Notes: generated by a model not told the origin, from the letters alone. Shown: positions 34,713-44,203, counted from the first letter of the stretch. The stretch is DNA of 64,000 nucleotides from Pseudomonadota bacterium (GCA_023418595.1 JAEZZI010000030.1:124001-188000), one strand, 5' to 3'. Numbers and translations: made by a program.

Positions 34713-37516
34713 CAGAATGCTGTTCCTACGTTGAAAGTGAAGAGCTTGGTATCGTCGCCCTCTTCGCGCAGCAGCGCGCGCGCCAGGTCAATACGAAGCG
34801 GTCCGAAAGGCGAGTTCCAGTTGACACCGACGCCAACCGAAAGACGCGGCTTGGCCGAGTTGCCAAGGAAGCGTTCGAAAAATGGCGGCGTCGACAGGAT
34901 CGATGGGGCGTTCGTTTCCGTCCCCACACAAGGATCGCCGATATTGGCCGCGAAGCCGACCGCGCAGGTGGTGCGGCGCGTCGCCGGATCCGTCTGTCCT
35001 TCGGGGATATACGTGTTGAGGAACACCGGGGTCCCGTCCGCCAGCAATTCTGGGGTCTGCAAGGGCAGCAGCGACAGCGAACCATCGGCGTTGCGCAGCG
35101 GCTGTCCGTTCGCGTCGGTCCCCGCAATCGGGAATGTCCGGTTGATCAGCGGCTCCTTCAGCCCGAACAGCGCGCCTGCCTGAACGAAGATCGAGGGACG
35201 CAGGCCGAGTTCACGCGCGCCTTCGCCCAGCGGGATTTCGAGTTCGAGCTTGCCGAGATAATAAGCCTTGCCGCCCAACGGATCGTCGACGATCTGGTCG
35301 CGTTCGGTGATGACCGCCTGATTGCCCTCTGCGACCGTGCCGGTATAGGTCAGCCGCTGCACGCGCGGGCCGACGCCGCGAATGTCGAAGCCCCGGAACT
35401 GCGGTTCGCCGAGGAAGAAGCGGTCGGTGATGCGGACGCTGTCGATGCCCTCGCCGCGGTCGGCCTCCAGCGAGTGGATATAGCCGCCCTCGGCCTGCGC
35501 CGAGAGGATGAAGCCGCTGCCCACGCTCCAGAACTTGCGCGCGTCGCCGCGCGCCCGAACATAACGGACATCGCCGCCAAGCCCGGCAAAATCGACGCCG
35601 AGTTGCAGACGCTCGCCGCGCGTGGGACGCAGATTGCTGTTGAGCGTGCTGTAGTTGAGCGTCAGGCCCACCAGCGACGTCAGACGGCTGCCGATCGAAT
35701 CGCAAAGATAGCGACCGGCCTTGAGCGGATCGCAGGCGCCATTGGTGAAGAACTGGCTTTCATCCAGCGACACGTCGTCCTGCGTCAGGCTGTAGCGCCC
35801 CGACAGCGACCAATATTCGGTCAGCGGCACGGCGGCCACGATCTGGCCACCGGTCGACACCTGCTCGTACGTGGTGTTGCGTTCGTTGTTCAGACCGAAG
35901 CGGAACGAGTTATAGTCGCGGCGGAAGATCGTGGCGCCCAGCGCCACATTCTGGTTGAACAGATACGGCTCGGTAAAGCCCAGCTCGACCGATTTGCTGA
36001 AGGTCGAATAATCGACCTGCGCGCGCAGATCCTGCCCCTTGCCGCGGAAGTTGCGCTGGCGGATCGCCGCCTGCACCAGAAAGCGTTCGAGGCTTGAGAA
36101 GCCCGCCGACAGTGACAATTCGCCGGTCGCGCGTTCCTCGACATTGGCGTTCAGGATGACGCGGTCGGGGGCCGAGCCCTGAACCTGTTCGATCTCGAAC
36201 TTCTCGCCGAAATAGCCCAGCGAATTGATGCGGTCCTGCGAACGGCGCACCAGCAGCGTGTTGAACGCATCGCCTTCGGCAACGCGCATTTCGCGGCGGA
36301 TGACCTTGTCCTGGGTCTGGGTGTTGCCGGTGATGTTGATCCGCTCGACATAGCTGCGCTGCGCCTCGGAAATGACGAAGTCGATCGACATCGTCAGGTT
36401 TTCGCGGCTGCGACGGAACTGCGGATTCACATCGGCAAAGGCATAGCCGAACAGGCCAGCCGTCTGGCTGAGCGATTCGATCGAATCCTCGACCAACTTG
36501 GCGTTGTACCAGTCGCCTTCCTTGAACGGCAGACTGGCCGCCAGCTGTTCGTTGTTGAAATCGCGAATGCCCGAATCGACCGTGACGGGACCGAACTTGT
36601 ACCGTTGGCCCTCTTCGACGACATAGGTGATGATGAAGTCTTCCCGATCGGGCGTCAGCTCGGCGACGGCGGACACGACGCGGAAATCGGCATAACCCTG
36701 GGTCAGGTAGAATTGACGGAGCAGTTGCTGGTCATACGCCAGACGATCCTGGTCATAGGTCGTGTTCGACGACAGGATGCGGAACCAGCGCGCCTGTTTG
36801 GTCGCCATTTCGCTGCGCAGATCATCGTCCGAAAACTGTTCGTTGCCGATGATGTTGATCTGGCGAACGCTCGATTTCGGGCCTTCGCTAATTTCGAATA
36901 CGACATCGACGCGGTTCTGGTCGAGCGTGACCATCTGTGGATTGACGACGGCGGCGAACCGCCCCTGGCGACGATACAGCTCGACGATGCGCGCAACGTC
37001 TGCGCGAACCGCCGTGCGCGTGAAGATCTGGCGCGGGGCCAGTTTGACCTCGGGCTGGATCTTGTCGGTCTTCAACCGGCGATTGCCCTCGAAGATGACG
37101 CGGTTGATGACCGGGTTCTCGGTCACGCGGATGATGATGTCACCCGTCTCGACGCCCTCGATCTGCACGTCGGCCAGAAAATCGCTGGCAAGCAGGTCGC
37201 GCAGCGCCTGATCGATCGTCGCGTTGGTATAGGTGCCGCCCGCGCGAAGCTGGGTATAGGCGATGATCGTTTCCGCCTCGATCCGCTGGTTGCCCGCGAC
37301 GCGGATCGATTTGATCGTGCGTTCGGGCTGAGGCGCGATCACCGGCACGACCTGCTGCGGCGCGGCTTGTGCTGCGGGCGCCGCTTGCGGCTGCGCGGGC
37401 GGCTGTTGCGCTGGATCAGGCGCGCCCTGGGCATGGGCAACGCCCGCCAGCACAGTGGTCGCCATCAGCGCCACGGCCGCCTTAGAGCCGATCTTGGAAA
37501 GCTTTTTCGCCGTCAC
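34712..37516 (-). CDS. bamA: Outer membrane protein assembly factor BamA
   Basis: A 934-residue Omp85 protein, the insertase of the BAM complex. A signal peptide (AVALMATTVLAGVAHAQ) is followed by a Pro/Ala/Gln-rich linker, five POTRA domains (about residues 60-440), and a 16-strand barrel ending in Phe (FTFNVGTAF). The conserved lid motif appears as the VRGF-like QFRGFDIRGVGPR. It is over 100 residues longer than the E. coli protein; the extra lies mainly in the loop before the last strands, with a Cys pair (TTCAVGFAANIGDPC). GTG start at 37516 behind GGGGTGGG; the frame extending to 37615 overlaps rseP. Confidence 0.95.
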   Translation of the reverse strand: MTAKKLSKIGSKAAVALMATTVLAGVAHAQGAPDPAQQPPAQPQAAPAAQAAPQQVVPVIAPQPERTIKSIRVAGNQRIEAETIIAYTQLRAGGTYTNATIDQALRDLLASDFLADVQIEGVETGDIIIRVTENPVINRVIFEGNRRLKTDKIQPEVKLAPRQIFTRTAVRADVARIVELYRRQGRFAAVVNPQMVTLDQNRVDVVFEISEGPKSSVRQINIIGNEQFSDDDLRSEMATKQARWFRILSSNTTYDQDRLAYDQQLLRQFYLTQGYADFRVVSAVAELTPDREDFIITYVVEEGQRYKFGPVTVDSGIRDFNNEQLAASLPFKEGDWYNAKLVEDSIESLSQTAGLFGYAFADVNPQFRRSRENLTMSIDFVISEAQRSYVERINITGNTQTQDKVIRREMRVAEGDAFNTLLVRRSQDRINSLGYFGEKFEIEQVQGSAPDRVILNANVEERATGELSLSAGFSSLERFLVQAAIRQRNFRGKGQDLRAQVDYSTFSKSVELGFTEPYLFNQNVALGATIFRRDYNSFRFGLNNERNTTYEQVSTGGQIVAAVPLTEYWSLSGRYSLTQDDVSLDESQFFTNGACDPLKAGRYLCDSIGSRLTSLVGLTLNYSTLNSNLRPTRGERLQLGVDFAGLGGDVRYVRARGDARKFWSVGSGFILSAQAEGGYIHSLEADRGEGIDSVRITDRFFLGEPQFRGFDIRGVGPRVQRLTYTGTVAEGNQAVITERDQIVDDPLGGKAYYLGKLELEIPLGEGARELGLRPSIFVQAGALFGLKEPLINRTFPIAGTDANGQPLRNADGSLSLLPLQTPELLADGTPVFLNTYIPEGQTDPATRRTTCAVGFAANIGDPCVGTETNAPSILSTPPFFERFLGNSAKPRLSVGVGVNWNSPFGPLRIDLARALLREEGDDTKLFTFNVGTAF

Positions 37517-37584
37517 ATCCCACCCCAATCGAGGAAAAATCAAATACTGGTGCCACAGGGCCGTACGCCCCTGCCCCAACCGCG

Positions 37585-38718
37585 TCAGCCGATCAACCCG
37601 GCCAGATTGCTCCACAGCCCGAACGCGCCCAGATCGTTGACCGTCACCAGCAGCATCAGCGCAAGCAGCGCCGCCAGCCCGCCCCGAAATGCCCAGTCGA
37701 GCACTTTGGGATCGACCGGCTTCCGCCGCACCGCTTCGATCGCATAGAAAAACAAATGTCCGCCATCCAGCATCGGAACTGGCAACAGGTTGATGAACCC
37801 CAAATTAATCGAGACGAGCGCAATCAGCGTGATGAAGGCGGGCCAGCCCAAGGTCATCGTCTCGCCCGACACTTTGGCGATCCGCAAAGGCCCGCCCAGT
37901 TCGTCCAGCGGACGCCGGCCGGTCACGATCTGGCCGATGGTCGCGACCATCATCTGAACGATATCCACCGTGCGCTCGACCCCGACGACCGGTGCGCGAA
38001 ACAGGCTGACGGGTTCGAACACCGCGGACGCATTGCCGATCCCGACCAGCCCGGTACGGTATTCGTTGCCGAAGCGGTCGATTTCTCGCTGGGTGGCGAT
38101 TGTCAGGTCCGCGGTCTGGATCGCCCCTTCCCGGTCATAGGTGACGCGCACCCGTTCGTTCGGGCGGATCTGGGCATAGTTGCGGATGTCGTCGAACGTC
38201 TCGATCCGGGTGCCGCCCATCGCGACGATGCGGTCGCCGGGCTGCAACCCCGCGCCCGCCGCAGCACCGCCCGCGACGACGCTCTCAACCACGGGCGGCG
38301 TGCGGCTTTCGCCATAGACGACGGCGAACCCGCCCAGGATCAGGATGGCGAGCAGGAAATTGGTGATCGGCCCCGCCGCGACGATGATCGCGCGTTGCCA
38401 TAATTTCTTGGCCTGAAACGTCTGGTTGCGCTCGTCCGCAGGCAGCGACAGCCACTCTCGGCTGGGCTGGCTTGCCGGATTCATGTCGCCGGCGAAGCGG
38501 ACATAACCGCCCAGCGGCATCCAGCCGAATTTCCACCGCGTGCCGCGCCGATCGGTAAAGCCTGCGATTTCGCGGCCGAAACCGACCGAAAACGCCTCCG
38601 CCTTAACGCCGAACCAGCGTCCGGCGAGATAATGTCCCATTTCGTGAATGAACACGAGCGGACCGATCACCAGCGCAAACGCCAGGACTGTCAGCAGGAA
38701 ACCGGGGCTTTCGATCAA
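37585..38718 (-). CDS. rseP: Site-2 protease RseP
   Basis: A 377-residue intramembrane zinc metalloprotease. The zinc-binding HExxH is in FIHEMGHYLAG near residue 25 and the third ligand region is LLPVPMLDGGHL near the C-terminus. One PDZ domain (AGLQPGDRIVAM) is clear; E. coli RseP has two. Three to four membrane helices. The start is TTG 38718, since no earlier ATG exists and the next Met lies inside the active-site helix. It cleaves anti-sigma factors after outer-membrane stress, and in many bacteria clears signal peptides. Sits between dxr and bamA. Confidence 0.94.
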   Translation of the reverse strand: MIESPGFLLTVLAFALVIGPLVFIHEMGHYLAGRWFGVKAEAFSVGFGREIAGFTDRRGTRWKFGWMPLGGYVRFAGDMNPASQPSREWLSLPADERNQTFQAKKLWQRAIIVAAGPITNFLLAILILGGFAVVYGESRTPPVVESVVAGGAAAGAGLQPGDRIVAMGGTRIETFDDIRNYAQIRPNERVRVTYDREGAIQTADLTIATQREIDRFGNEYRTGLVGIGNASAVFEPVSLFRAPVVGVERTVDIVQMMVATIGQIVTGRRPLDELGGPLRIAKVSGETMTLGWPAFITLIALVSINLGFINLLPVPMLDGGHLFFYAIEAVRRKPVDPKVLDWAFRGGLAALLALMLLVTVNDLGAFGLWSNLAGLIG

Positions 38719-38748
38719 TCCAAGCCGTCCTCAAACCGGGCCTAAGCT

Positions 38749-39897
38749 CTAGGCCTTTACACGCTCGCCCGCGATTCGTCGCGCCTCTGCGTCGATCGCC
38801 AATACGGCATCGAGGCTGTCGGGCGCCAGCGGGTCGTAACGCTCAAGCGTATCCGCGACGATTGCGGCGATTTCGAGGAAGCCCGCACGCTCGCCCAGAA
38901 ACGCCGCGACCGCGACCTCGTTGGCCGCGTTCAGGATTGCGGGACGCGCGCCGCCTGCGCGCAGCGCCTCGCGCGCCAGCCCGATCGCCGGGAACCGCAC
39001 CGGGTCCGCCGCTTCGAAATCGAGCCGGGCAACCTTGGCCAGGTCCAGCCGCTCGCACGGCGTCGCCATCCGGTCGGGCCATGCCAGGGCATAGGCGATG
39101 GGGGTCCGCATATCGGGCGACCCCATCTGCGCCAGCACCGATCCGTCGATATATTCGACCATCGAATGCACCACCGACTGGCGGTGGACGAGAATGTCGA
39201 GCTGGTCGGCGGCAACCGGGAACAGGTGAAACGCCTCGATCAGTTCGAGGCCCTTGTTCATCATCGTCGCCGAATCGACCGAAATCTTCGCGCCCATCGA
39301 CCAGTTGGGATGCGCCACCGCCTGTTCGGGGGTGATGCCGCGCATTTCTTCCAGCGAGCGCTCGCGAAATGGCCCGCCGCTCGCGGTCAGGATGATCCGC
39401 GCGACGCCCCTGGGCGCGGTCCGGTCGAGGCACTGGAACACCGCATTATGTTCCGAATCGACCGGCAGCAGCGTGACGCCGTGCGCTTCGACCGCACGCG
39501 TCATCACCTCGCCTGCGGACACCAGCGCTTCCTTGTTGGCGAGCGCCAGCGTACCGCCATTCTCGATCGCCGCCATCACGGGTTTCAACCCCGCACAGCC
39601 GACGATCGCCGCCATCGTCCAGTCCGCGCCCATCCGCGCGGCGTCGCATACAGCATCCGCTCCGGCGGCAGCTTCGACCTCTGATCCAGCCAGCGCCGCC
39701 TTCAGCGCATCGTATCGGCTCGCATCGGCAACGACGGCGCGCTTCGCCCCCACCCGTTTCGCCGCTGCGGCAAGTCCATCCACATCGCCATTGGCGGTCA
39801 GCGCCAGCACCTCGAACCCGTCGGGATTGCGTTCGATCAGGTCGAGGGTCGAGGTGCCGATCGATCCGGTCGCGCCCAGGATGGTAATCCGCTTCAC
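38749..39897 (-). CDS. dxr: 1-deoxy-D-xylulose-5-phosphate reductoisomerase
   Basis: A 382-residue NADPH enzyme making 2-C-methyl-D-erythritol 4-phosphate, the second step of the MEP isoprenoid pathway. N-terminal NADPH site LGATGSIGTSTLDL; metal and substrate site PVDSEHNAVFQ; the flexible loop and binding elements HPNWSMGAKISVDSATMMNKGLE; all intact. GTG start at 39897, overlapping the cdsA stop by 4 bp (GTGA). It supplies isoprenoid precursors used by UppS, encoded two genes upstream. Confidence 0.97.
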   Translation of the reverse strand: MKRITILGATGSIGTSTLDLIERNPDGFEVLALTANGDVDGLAAAAKRVGAKRAVVADASRYDALKAALAGSEVEAAAGADAVCDAARMGADWTMAAIVGCAGLKPVMAAIENGGTLALANKEALVSAGEVMTRAVEAHGVTLLPVDSEHNAVFQCLDRTAPRGVARIILTASGGPFRERSLEEMRGITPEQAVAHPNWSMGAKISVDSATMMNKGLELIEAFHLFPVAADQLDILVHRQSVVHSMVEYIDGSVLAQMGSPDMRTPIAYALAWPDRMATPCERLDLAKVARLDFEAADPVRFPAIGLAREALRAGGARPAILNAANEVAVAAFLGERAGFLEIAAIVADTLERYDPLAPDSLDAVLAIDAEARRIAGERVKA

Positions 39898-40700
39898 AGC
39901 AACCTCGGCAGTGCGATCAGGAACGCGACCACGGGCGCGACCGGCACCAGCCCGTCGAGCCGGTCGAGCACCCCGCCATGCCCCGGCAGGATCGAGCCCG
40001 AATCCTTGACGCCGGCGCGCCGCTTCAACCCGCTTTCATAAAGGTCGCCCAGTTGCGCCAGCACCGCCAGCGCGGGCGTCGCGATGACAAAACTCATGGG
40101 GATGCCCCAGCGCATCATCACGCCGCTGTAAACCGTCGCCAGCACCACCCCGCCGATCAGCCCCGCCCAGGTCTTGTTGGGGCTTAGCGCGGGCGCGAGC
40201 TTCGGTCCGCCGATCGTCCGTCCGGCAAAGAACGCGCCGATATCGGTCGCCCAGACCAGCCCCATCGCCCACAGGGTGATGACGAACCCATTGGGCTGGT
40301 CGCGCAGCAGGATCAGCGCCAGCGCCGGCAGCCCGACATAAAGGATACCGCGCAGCAGCGACGTGCGACGCGTGACGATGACAATGAAGAATGCCGCTCC
40401 CGCAATCAGCCCCAATGCGAAAAAGCCCGGTCCGGCGGCCAGCGGCGACAATATCGCCAGCGGCACCGAAATCGCGAACATCGCCAGCCGTTTCTGCTTG
40501 GCATCGACTTCGTGCAGATCGGCCCATTCGGCCATCATCAACAGCGCGATCACCGACACCAGCACCCAGAATGCCAGTTCTCCGAACCACAGGGCGGCGG
40601 TCGCGATCGCGATCATGCCGATGCTGGCGAAAATCCGCAGCCGGACGTCCGACGCCGATTTCGGCCCGTCGCGCGGAGGAATCGGGGGGGCGTCGGTCAC
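39894..40700 (-). CDS. cdsA: Phosphatidate cytidylyltransferase
   Basis: A 268-residue inner-membrane enzyme making CDP-diacylglycerol from phosphatidic acid and CTP. It has seven or so hydrophobic segments and the C-terminal family signature SPNKTWAGLIGG ... GDLYESGLKRRAGVKDSG ... LPGHGGVLDRLD. Its product feeds PssA (45.5-46.3 kb). GTG start overlapping uppS by 4 bp; GTGA overlap with dxr as well. Confidence 0.96.
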   Translation of the reverse strand: MTDAPPIPPRDGPKSASDVRLRIFASIGMIAIATAALWFGELAFWVLVSVIALLMMAEWADLHEVDAKQKRLAMFAISVPLAILSPLAAGPGFFALGLIAGAAFFIVIVTRRTSLLRGILYVGLPALALILLRDQPNGFVITLWAMGLVWATDIGAFFAGRTIGGPKLAPALSPNKTWAGLIGGVVLATVYSGVMMRWGIPMSFVIATPALAVLAQLGDLYESGLKRRAGVKDSGSILPGHGGVLDRLDGLVPVAPVVAFLIALPRLL

Positions 40701-41407
40701 AGCCCGCCGAACCGGCGCTGGCGCCGCCCGTAATCGGCAATCGCGTCGCGGATCACGCCTTCATCGACATCGGGCCAGAGCGTTTCGATGAACATCAGTT
40801 CGGCATAGGCCGCCTGCCACAGCAGGAAATTGGACAACCGCACTTCGCCCGAAGTGCGGATCATCAGGTCGAGCGGCGGCAAGTCGCGCGTTGTCAGTTC
40901 GCGCTCGATCGCGGCTTCGTCGATCGCGTCGGCGGTCATGCTGCCATCGGCGACCTTTGCCGCCAGCGCGCGCGCCGCCCCGACCAGTTCGGCCTGCGCA
41001 CCGTAATTGAGCGCGATCACCAGGATCGGCCCGGTGTTGCCCGCGGTCCTAGCAATCGCGTCGTCGATCATCGCGACGATGTCGGATTTGAGCACCCGGT
41101 AATCGCCGATCACCCGCAACCGCACATTCTCGGCGATCAGGTCGTTGACCTCCGACGACAGGAAATGCCGCAGCAGCCCCATCAGATCGGTGACTTCATC
41201 CTCGGGACGCCGCCAGTTCTCCGACGAAAAGGCGTAAAGCGTCAGCACCTCGATCCCCAGGTCGCGCGCCGCGCGCGTCGCCTTGCGAACCGCCTCGACG
41301 CCCTTTTTGTGCCCGGCAATGCGCGGCAGTCGCCGGGCCTCTGCCCAGCGTCCATTGCCGTCCATGATGATGGCGACGTGGCGCGGGATGGTGCCGGGTT
41401 CGGTCAT
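40697..41407 (-). CDS. uppS: Isoprenyl (undecaprenyl) diphosphate synthase
   Basis: A 236-residue cis-prenyltransferase that builds the C55 carrier lipid for peptidoglycan and polysaccharides. Key motifs: the Asp and P-loop-like IIMDGNGRWA (residues 14-23), GHKKGVEA, FSSENWRRP, and the RTSGEVRLSNFLLWQ substrate segment. ATG 41407 is preferred as it gives the usual N-terminus; a TTG at 41434 would add nine residues. Followed by cdsA (4-bp overlap). A palindromic repeat separates it from frr upstream. Confidence 0.96.
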   Translation of the reverse strand: MTEPGTIPRHVAIIMDGNGRWAEARRLPRIAGHKKGVEAVRKATRAARDLGIEVLTLYAFSSENWRRPEDEVTDLMGLLRHFLSSEVNDLIAENVRLRVIGDYRVLKSDIVAMIDDAIARTAGNTGPILVIALNYGAQAELVGAARALAAKVADGSMTADAIDEAAIERELTTRDLPPLDLMIRTSGEVRLSNFLLWQAAYAELMFIETLWPDVDEGVIRDAIADYGRRQRRFGGL

Positions 41408-41441
41408 GGTGAGAGGCTCGCTCGCCACGCTCAACCTACTT

Positions 41442-41526
41442 CGTTCGCACTGAGCTTGTCGAAGTGCTGTCCTTCTTCTGCTTGGTGGAAGAAGAACAGT
41501 GCTTCGACAGGCTCAGCACGAACGGG
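41442..41526. repeat. Palindromic intergenic repeat, 'GTTCGccCTGAGCTTGTCGAA' family
   Basis: Inverted arms cgttcgcactgagcttgtcg and cgacaggctcagcacgaacg with central gtgctgtccttcttc / gaagaacagtgc. This gives a long near-perfect hairpin between frr and uppS. Copies at 6936-7030 and 44120-44203. Confidence 0.88.
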
Positions 41527-41546
41527 GAAATGGGATTGCCCCGAAA

Positions 41547-42104
41547 TCACTGACCCAGGATTTCCTTTTCCTTCGACGCCGCCGCCGCATCGATATCGGC
41601 GATGGTCGAATCGGTCAGCTTCTGGACTTCGGTTTCGAGGCGCTTGCGCTCGTCCTCCGAAATCTCGCCCTTCTTCTCGTCGGTCTTCAGGCTGTCCATC
41701 CCGTCGCGGCGGACGTTCCGCGCGGCGACGCGGGCTTTTTCTGCATATTGCCCGGCGAGCTTCGCCAGTTCCTTGCGGCGTTCCTCGGTCAGGTCGGGGA
41801 TCGGCAGGCGGATATTCTGCCCGTCGACGATCGGGTTCAGCCCCAGCCCAGCGGAGCGGATCGCCTTGTCCACTAGGCCGACATTCGATTTGTCCCACAC
41901 CTGCACCGACAGCATCCGCGGTTCGGGCGCCGACACCGTCGCGACCTGGTTCAGCGGCATGTTTGCGCCGTAAACCTCGACCGTCACGGGATCGAGCAAG
42001 GTCACCGACGCGCGCCCGGTGCGAAGTCCGCCCAGATCGCCCTTCAGCGATTCGACGGCACCGGCCATGCGGCGTTCGAGATCGGCCTTGTCATAAGCGG
42101 CCAT
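41547..42104 (-). CDS. frr: Ribosome recycling factor
   Basis: A 185-residue two-domain protein that splits post-termination ribosomes with EF-G. The three-helix bundle signature LRTGRASVTLLDPV and the C-terminal VRNVRRD-type ARNVRRDGMDSLK are typical. It is 28 bp after pyrH, a gene order kept widely (rpsB-tsf-pyrH-frr). Confidence 0.97.
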   Translation of the reverse strand: MAAYDKADLERRMAGAVESLKGDLGGLRTGRASVTLLDPVTVEVYGANMPLNQVATVSAPEPRMLSVQVWDKSNVGLVDKAIRSAGLGLNPIVDGQNIRLPIPDLTEERRKELAKLAGQYAEKARVAARNVRRDGMDSLKTDEKKGEISEDERKRLETEVQKLTDSTIADIDAAAASKEKEILGQ

Positions 42105-42132
42105 GATGAAATCCTCTCTTCAAGTCTGAAAT

Positions 42133-42855
42133 TTATGCGTCGTTCCGCACGATCGTCGAAGTGCCTTCGCCGCGCAGGACCGCGGTCAGATTGCCTTCGT
42201 CGCGAATATTGAACACCACGATCGGAATGTCGTTGTCGCGGCACAAGGCAACCGCGCTCGCGTCCATCACCTTCAGATCGTCGGCGAGCACCCGGTTGAA
42301 GCTCAATTCGTCGTATCGGGTGGCGGTTGGCACCTTTTTCGGATCGGCGTCGTACACGCCATCGACGCTGGTACCCTTGAACAGCGCGTCGCAATTCATC
42401 TCCGCCGCGCGCAGCGCCGCCGTGGTGTCGGTGGTGAAGAACGGCAGGCCGGTGCCCGCCGCGAACAGCACCACCCGACCCTTCTGCATGTGCCGCTCGG
42501 CCCTGCGCCGGATATAGGGTTCGCAGACGCTCGCCATCGGGATCGCCGACTGGACGCGGGTCTCGACGCCTATCTTTTCCAGCGCGTTCTGCATCGCGAG
42601 CGCATTCATCACGGTCGCGAGCATCCCCATATAATCCGCGCTCGCCCGGTCGAAACCCTGGGCCGCCCCGGCAAGTCCGCGAAAGATGTTGCCACCGCCG
42701 ACGACCATGCAGATCTCCAGCCCCGCTTCCTTTGCCGCCTTCACCTCGCCCGCGACGCGTTCGCAGGTGGCGGGGTCGATACCGAACTGGCCCGATCCCA
42801 TCAGGACCTCGCCCGACAGTTTCAGAAGGATGCGCTTGAATTTGGAGGCGGGCAT
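42133..42855 (-). CDS. pyrH: Uridylate (UMP) kinase
   Basis: A 240-residue hexameric bacterial UMP kinase. Phosphate-binding loop LLKLSGEVLMG near the N-terminus, VVGGGNIFRG, the UMP-binding DYMGMLATVMNALAMQ, and VFNIRDEGNL at the C-terminus. It phosphorylates UMP for RNA, CTP and UDP-sugars. ATG 42855. A repeat plus terminator separates it from tsf. Confidence 0.97.
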   Translation of the reverse strand: MPASKFKRILLKLSGEVLMGSGQFGIDPATCERVAGEVKAAKEAGLEICMVVGGGNIFRGLAGAAQGFDRASADYMGMLATVMNALAMQNALEKIGVETRVQSAIPMASVCEPYIRRRAERHMQKGRVVLFAAGTGLPFFTTDTTAALRAAEMNCDALFKGTSVDGVYDADPKKVPTATRYDELSFNRVLADDLKVMDASAVALCRDNDIPIVVFNIRDEGNLTAVLRGEGTSTIVRNDA

Positions 42856-42963
42856 GGAGTCACTTGTGTTGCAGGCGGGGGATAAGGCGCGCGGACCTTA
42901 GAAGCGGCGCGCGGCGATGCCAAGCGGGGATGCGCGCGATTCCCTCCCCTCTCTCCTCCAAAC

Positions 42964-43045
42964 CGTCGCCCCAGCGAAAGCTGGGGCATCAAGCCGCAAG
43001 AATGATGCATTCGGCACGATATCCCAGCTTTTGCCGGGATGACGG
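42964..43045. repeat. Palindromic repeat, 'GTCATcCCAGCgaaaGCTGGG' family
   Basis: Left hairpin ccccagcgaaagctgggg, right hairpin tcccagcttttgccggga, edges cgtcgc and gatgacgg. Same family as 33489-33565 and 59812-59894. Confidence 0.82.
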
Positions 43046-43070
43046 ATACTCCCTGAGGCGAACAGCGCGT

Positions 43071-43104
43071 CAACAAAAAGGGCGACCCCGCAGAGCCGCC
43101 CTTT
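43071..43104 (-). terminator. Rho-independent terminator of rpsB-tsf
   Basis: On the minus strand AAAGGGCG (43104-43097) pairs with CGCCCTTT (43084-43077) around a 12-base loop, and is followed by TTGTTG. It sits 30 bp after the tsf stop. Confidence 0.85.
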
Positions 43105-43133
43105 CCTGTCTCACGAACCAATCCGAACCCGGA

Positions 43134-44063
43134 TCAGTTCTTGATCCCTGCGGTCGCCGCCACTTCGGCTGCGAAATCGCTTTCTTCCTTCTCGATGCCT
43201 TCGCCGAGCTGGAAGCGGACATAGTCCTTGAGCACGATTGAAGTGCCCGCGTCCTTCGCCGCCTTCGCAACGACGTCGGCGACCGGGGTCTTGCCGTCCA
43301 TCACGATCGGCTGGCTGAGCAGCGCGTTTTCCTTAGCGAATTTCTTCACCGAACCCTCGACCATCTTGGCGATGATGTCGGCGGGCTTGCCGCTCTCGGC
43401 TGCCTTTTCGGTCGCGATCTGGCGCTCGCGCTCCAGCACGTCCTGGTCGAGCCCGGTTTCATCGAGCGCCAGCGGGAAGGCCGCGGCAATGTGCATCGCC
43501 AGCTGCTTGCCGAGCGGTTCGAGCACATCGACGCCCGCATCCGATTCGAGCGCGACGAGCACGCCGATCTTGCCGAGGCCCGGCGATGCCGCGTTGTGGA
43601 CATAGGGGATCACCGCACCCTTCGACACTTCGAGGCGCTTTGCGCGGCGCAGCGACTGGTTTTCACCGATCGTCGCGACATTGTTGGTCAGCGCTTCCTC
43701 GACGGTCTTGCCCGACGGCATCGCCTTGCCCTTGAGCGCTTCGATATCGTCGCCCGATTCGAGCGCGATCGCGGTCACGTCGCGGACGAACGACTGGAAC
43801 TGGTCGTTCTTGGCGACGAAATCGGTTTCGGAGTTCACCTCGACCGCCGCACCCTTGGTGCCGGCGACGGCGACGCCGACCAGCCCTTCGGCGGCGGTGC
43901 GGCTCGACTTCTTCTGCGCGGCCGCCAAGCCCTTGGTGCGCAGCCAGTCCATCGCCGCTTCCATGTCGCCGCCATTTTCGGTCAGCGCCTTCTTGCAATC
44001 CATCATGCCGGCGCCCGAACGCTCGCGCAGTTCCTTCACCGCTGCTGCCGTGATCTCGGCCAT
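43134..44063 (-). CDS. tsf: Elongation factor Ts
   Basis: A 309-residue guanine-nucleotide exchange factor that recycles EF-Tu. The N-terminal domain has LRERSGAGMMDCKKAL and the core has NSETDFVAKNDQF, both diagnostic. ATG 44063 is preferred over a TTG six bases earlier because AAGGA lies eight bases before it. Second gene of rpsB-tsf, with a palindromic repeat in the 175-bp gap between the two. Confidence 0.97.
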   Translation of the reverse strand: MAEITAAAVKELRERSGAGMMDCKKALTENGGDMEAAMDWLRTKGLAAAQKKSSRTAAEGLVGVAVAGTKGAAVEVNSETDFVAKNDQFQSFVRDVTAIALESGDDIEALKGKAMPSGKTVEEALTNNVATIGENQSLRRAKRLEVSKGAVIPYVHNAASPGLGKIGVLVALESDAGVDVLEPLGKQLAMHIAAAFPLALDETGLDQDVLERERQIATEKAAESGKPADIIAKMVEGSVKKFAKENALLSQPIVMDGKTPVADVVAKAAKDAGTSIVLKDYVRFQLGEGIEKEESDFAAEVAATAGIKN

Positions 44064-44119
44064 GTTCAATTCCTTCGCTTGTAGAGCCGGTGAGGCTCGA
44101 AACCTTGAATGTATAAAAC

Positions 44120-44203
44120 CGTTCGCCCTGAGCCTGTCGAAGAGCTGTCCTTCTTCTTCGTTACAAGAGAAGGACAGTGCTTCGACAAGCTCAGCACGAA
44201 CGG
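44120..44203. repeat. Palindromic intergenic repeat, 'GTTCGccCTGAGCTTGTCGAA' family
   Basis: Inverted arms cgttcgccctgagcctgtcg and cgacaagctcagcacgaacg with inner gctgtccttct / agaaggacagtgc. The strong hairpin lies within the rpsB-tsf operon. Confidence 0.87.
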
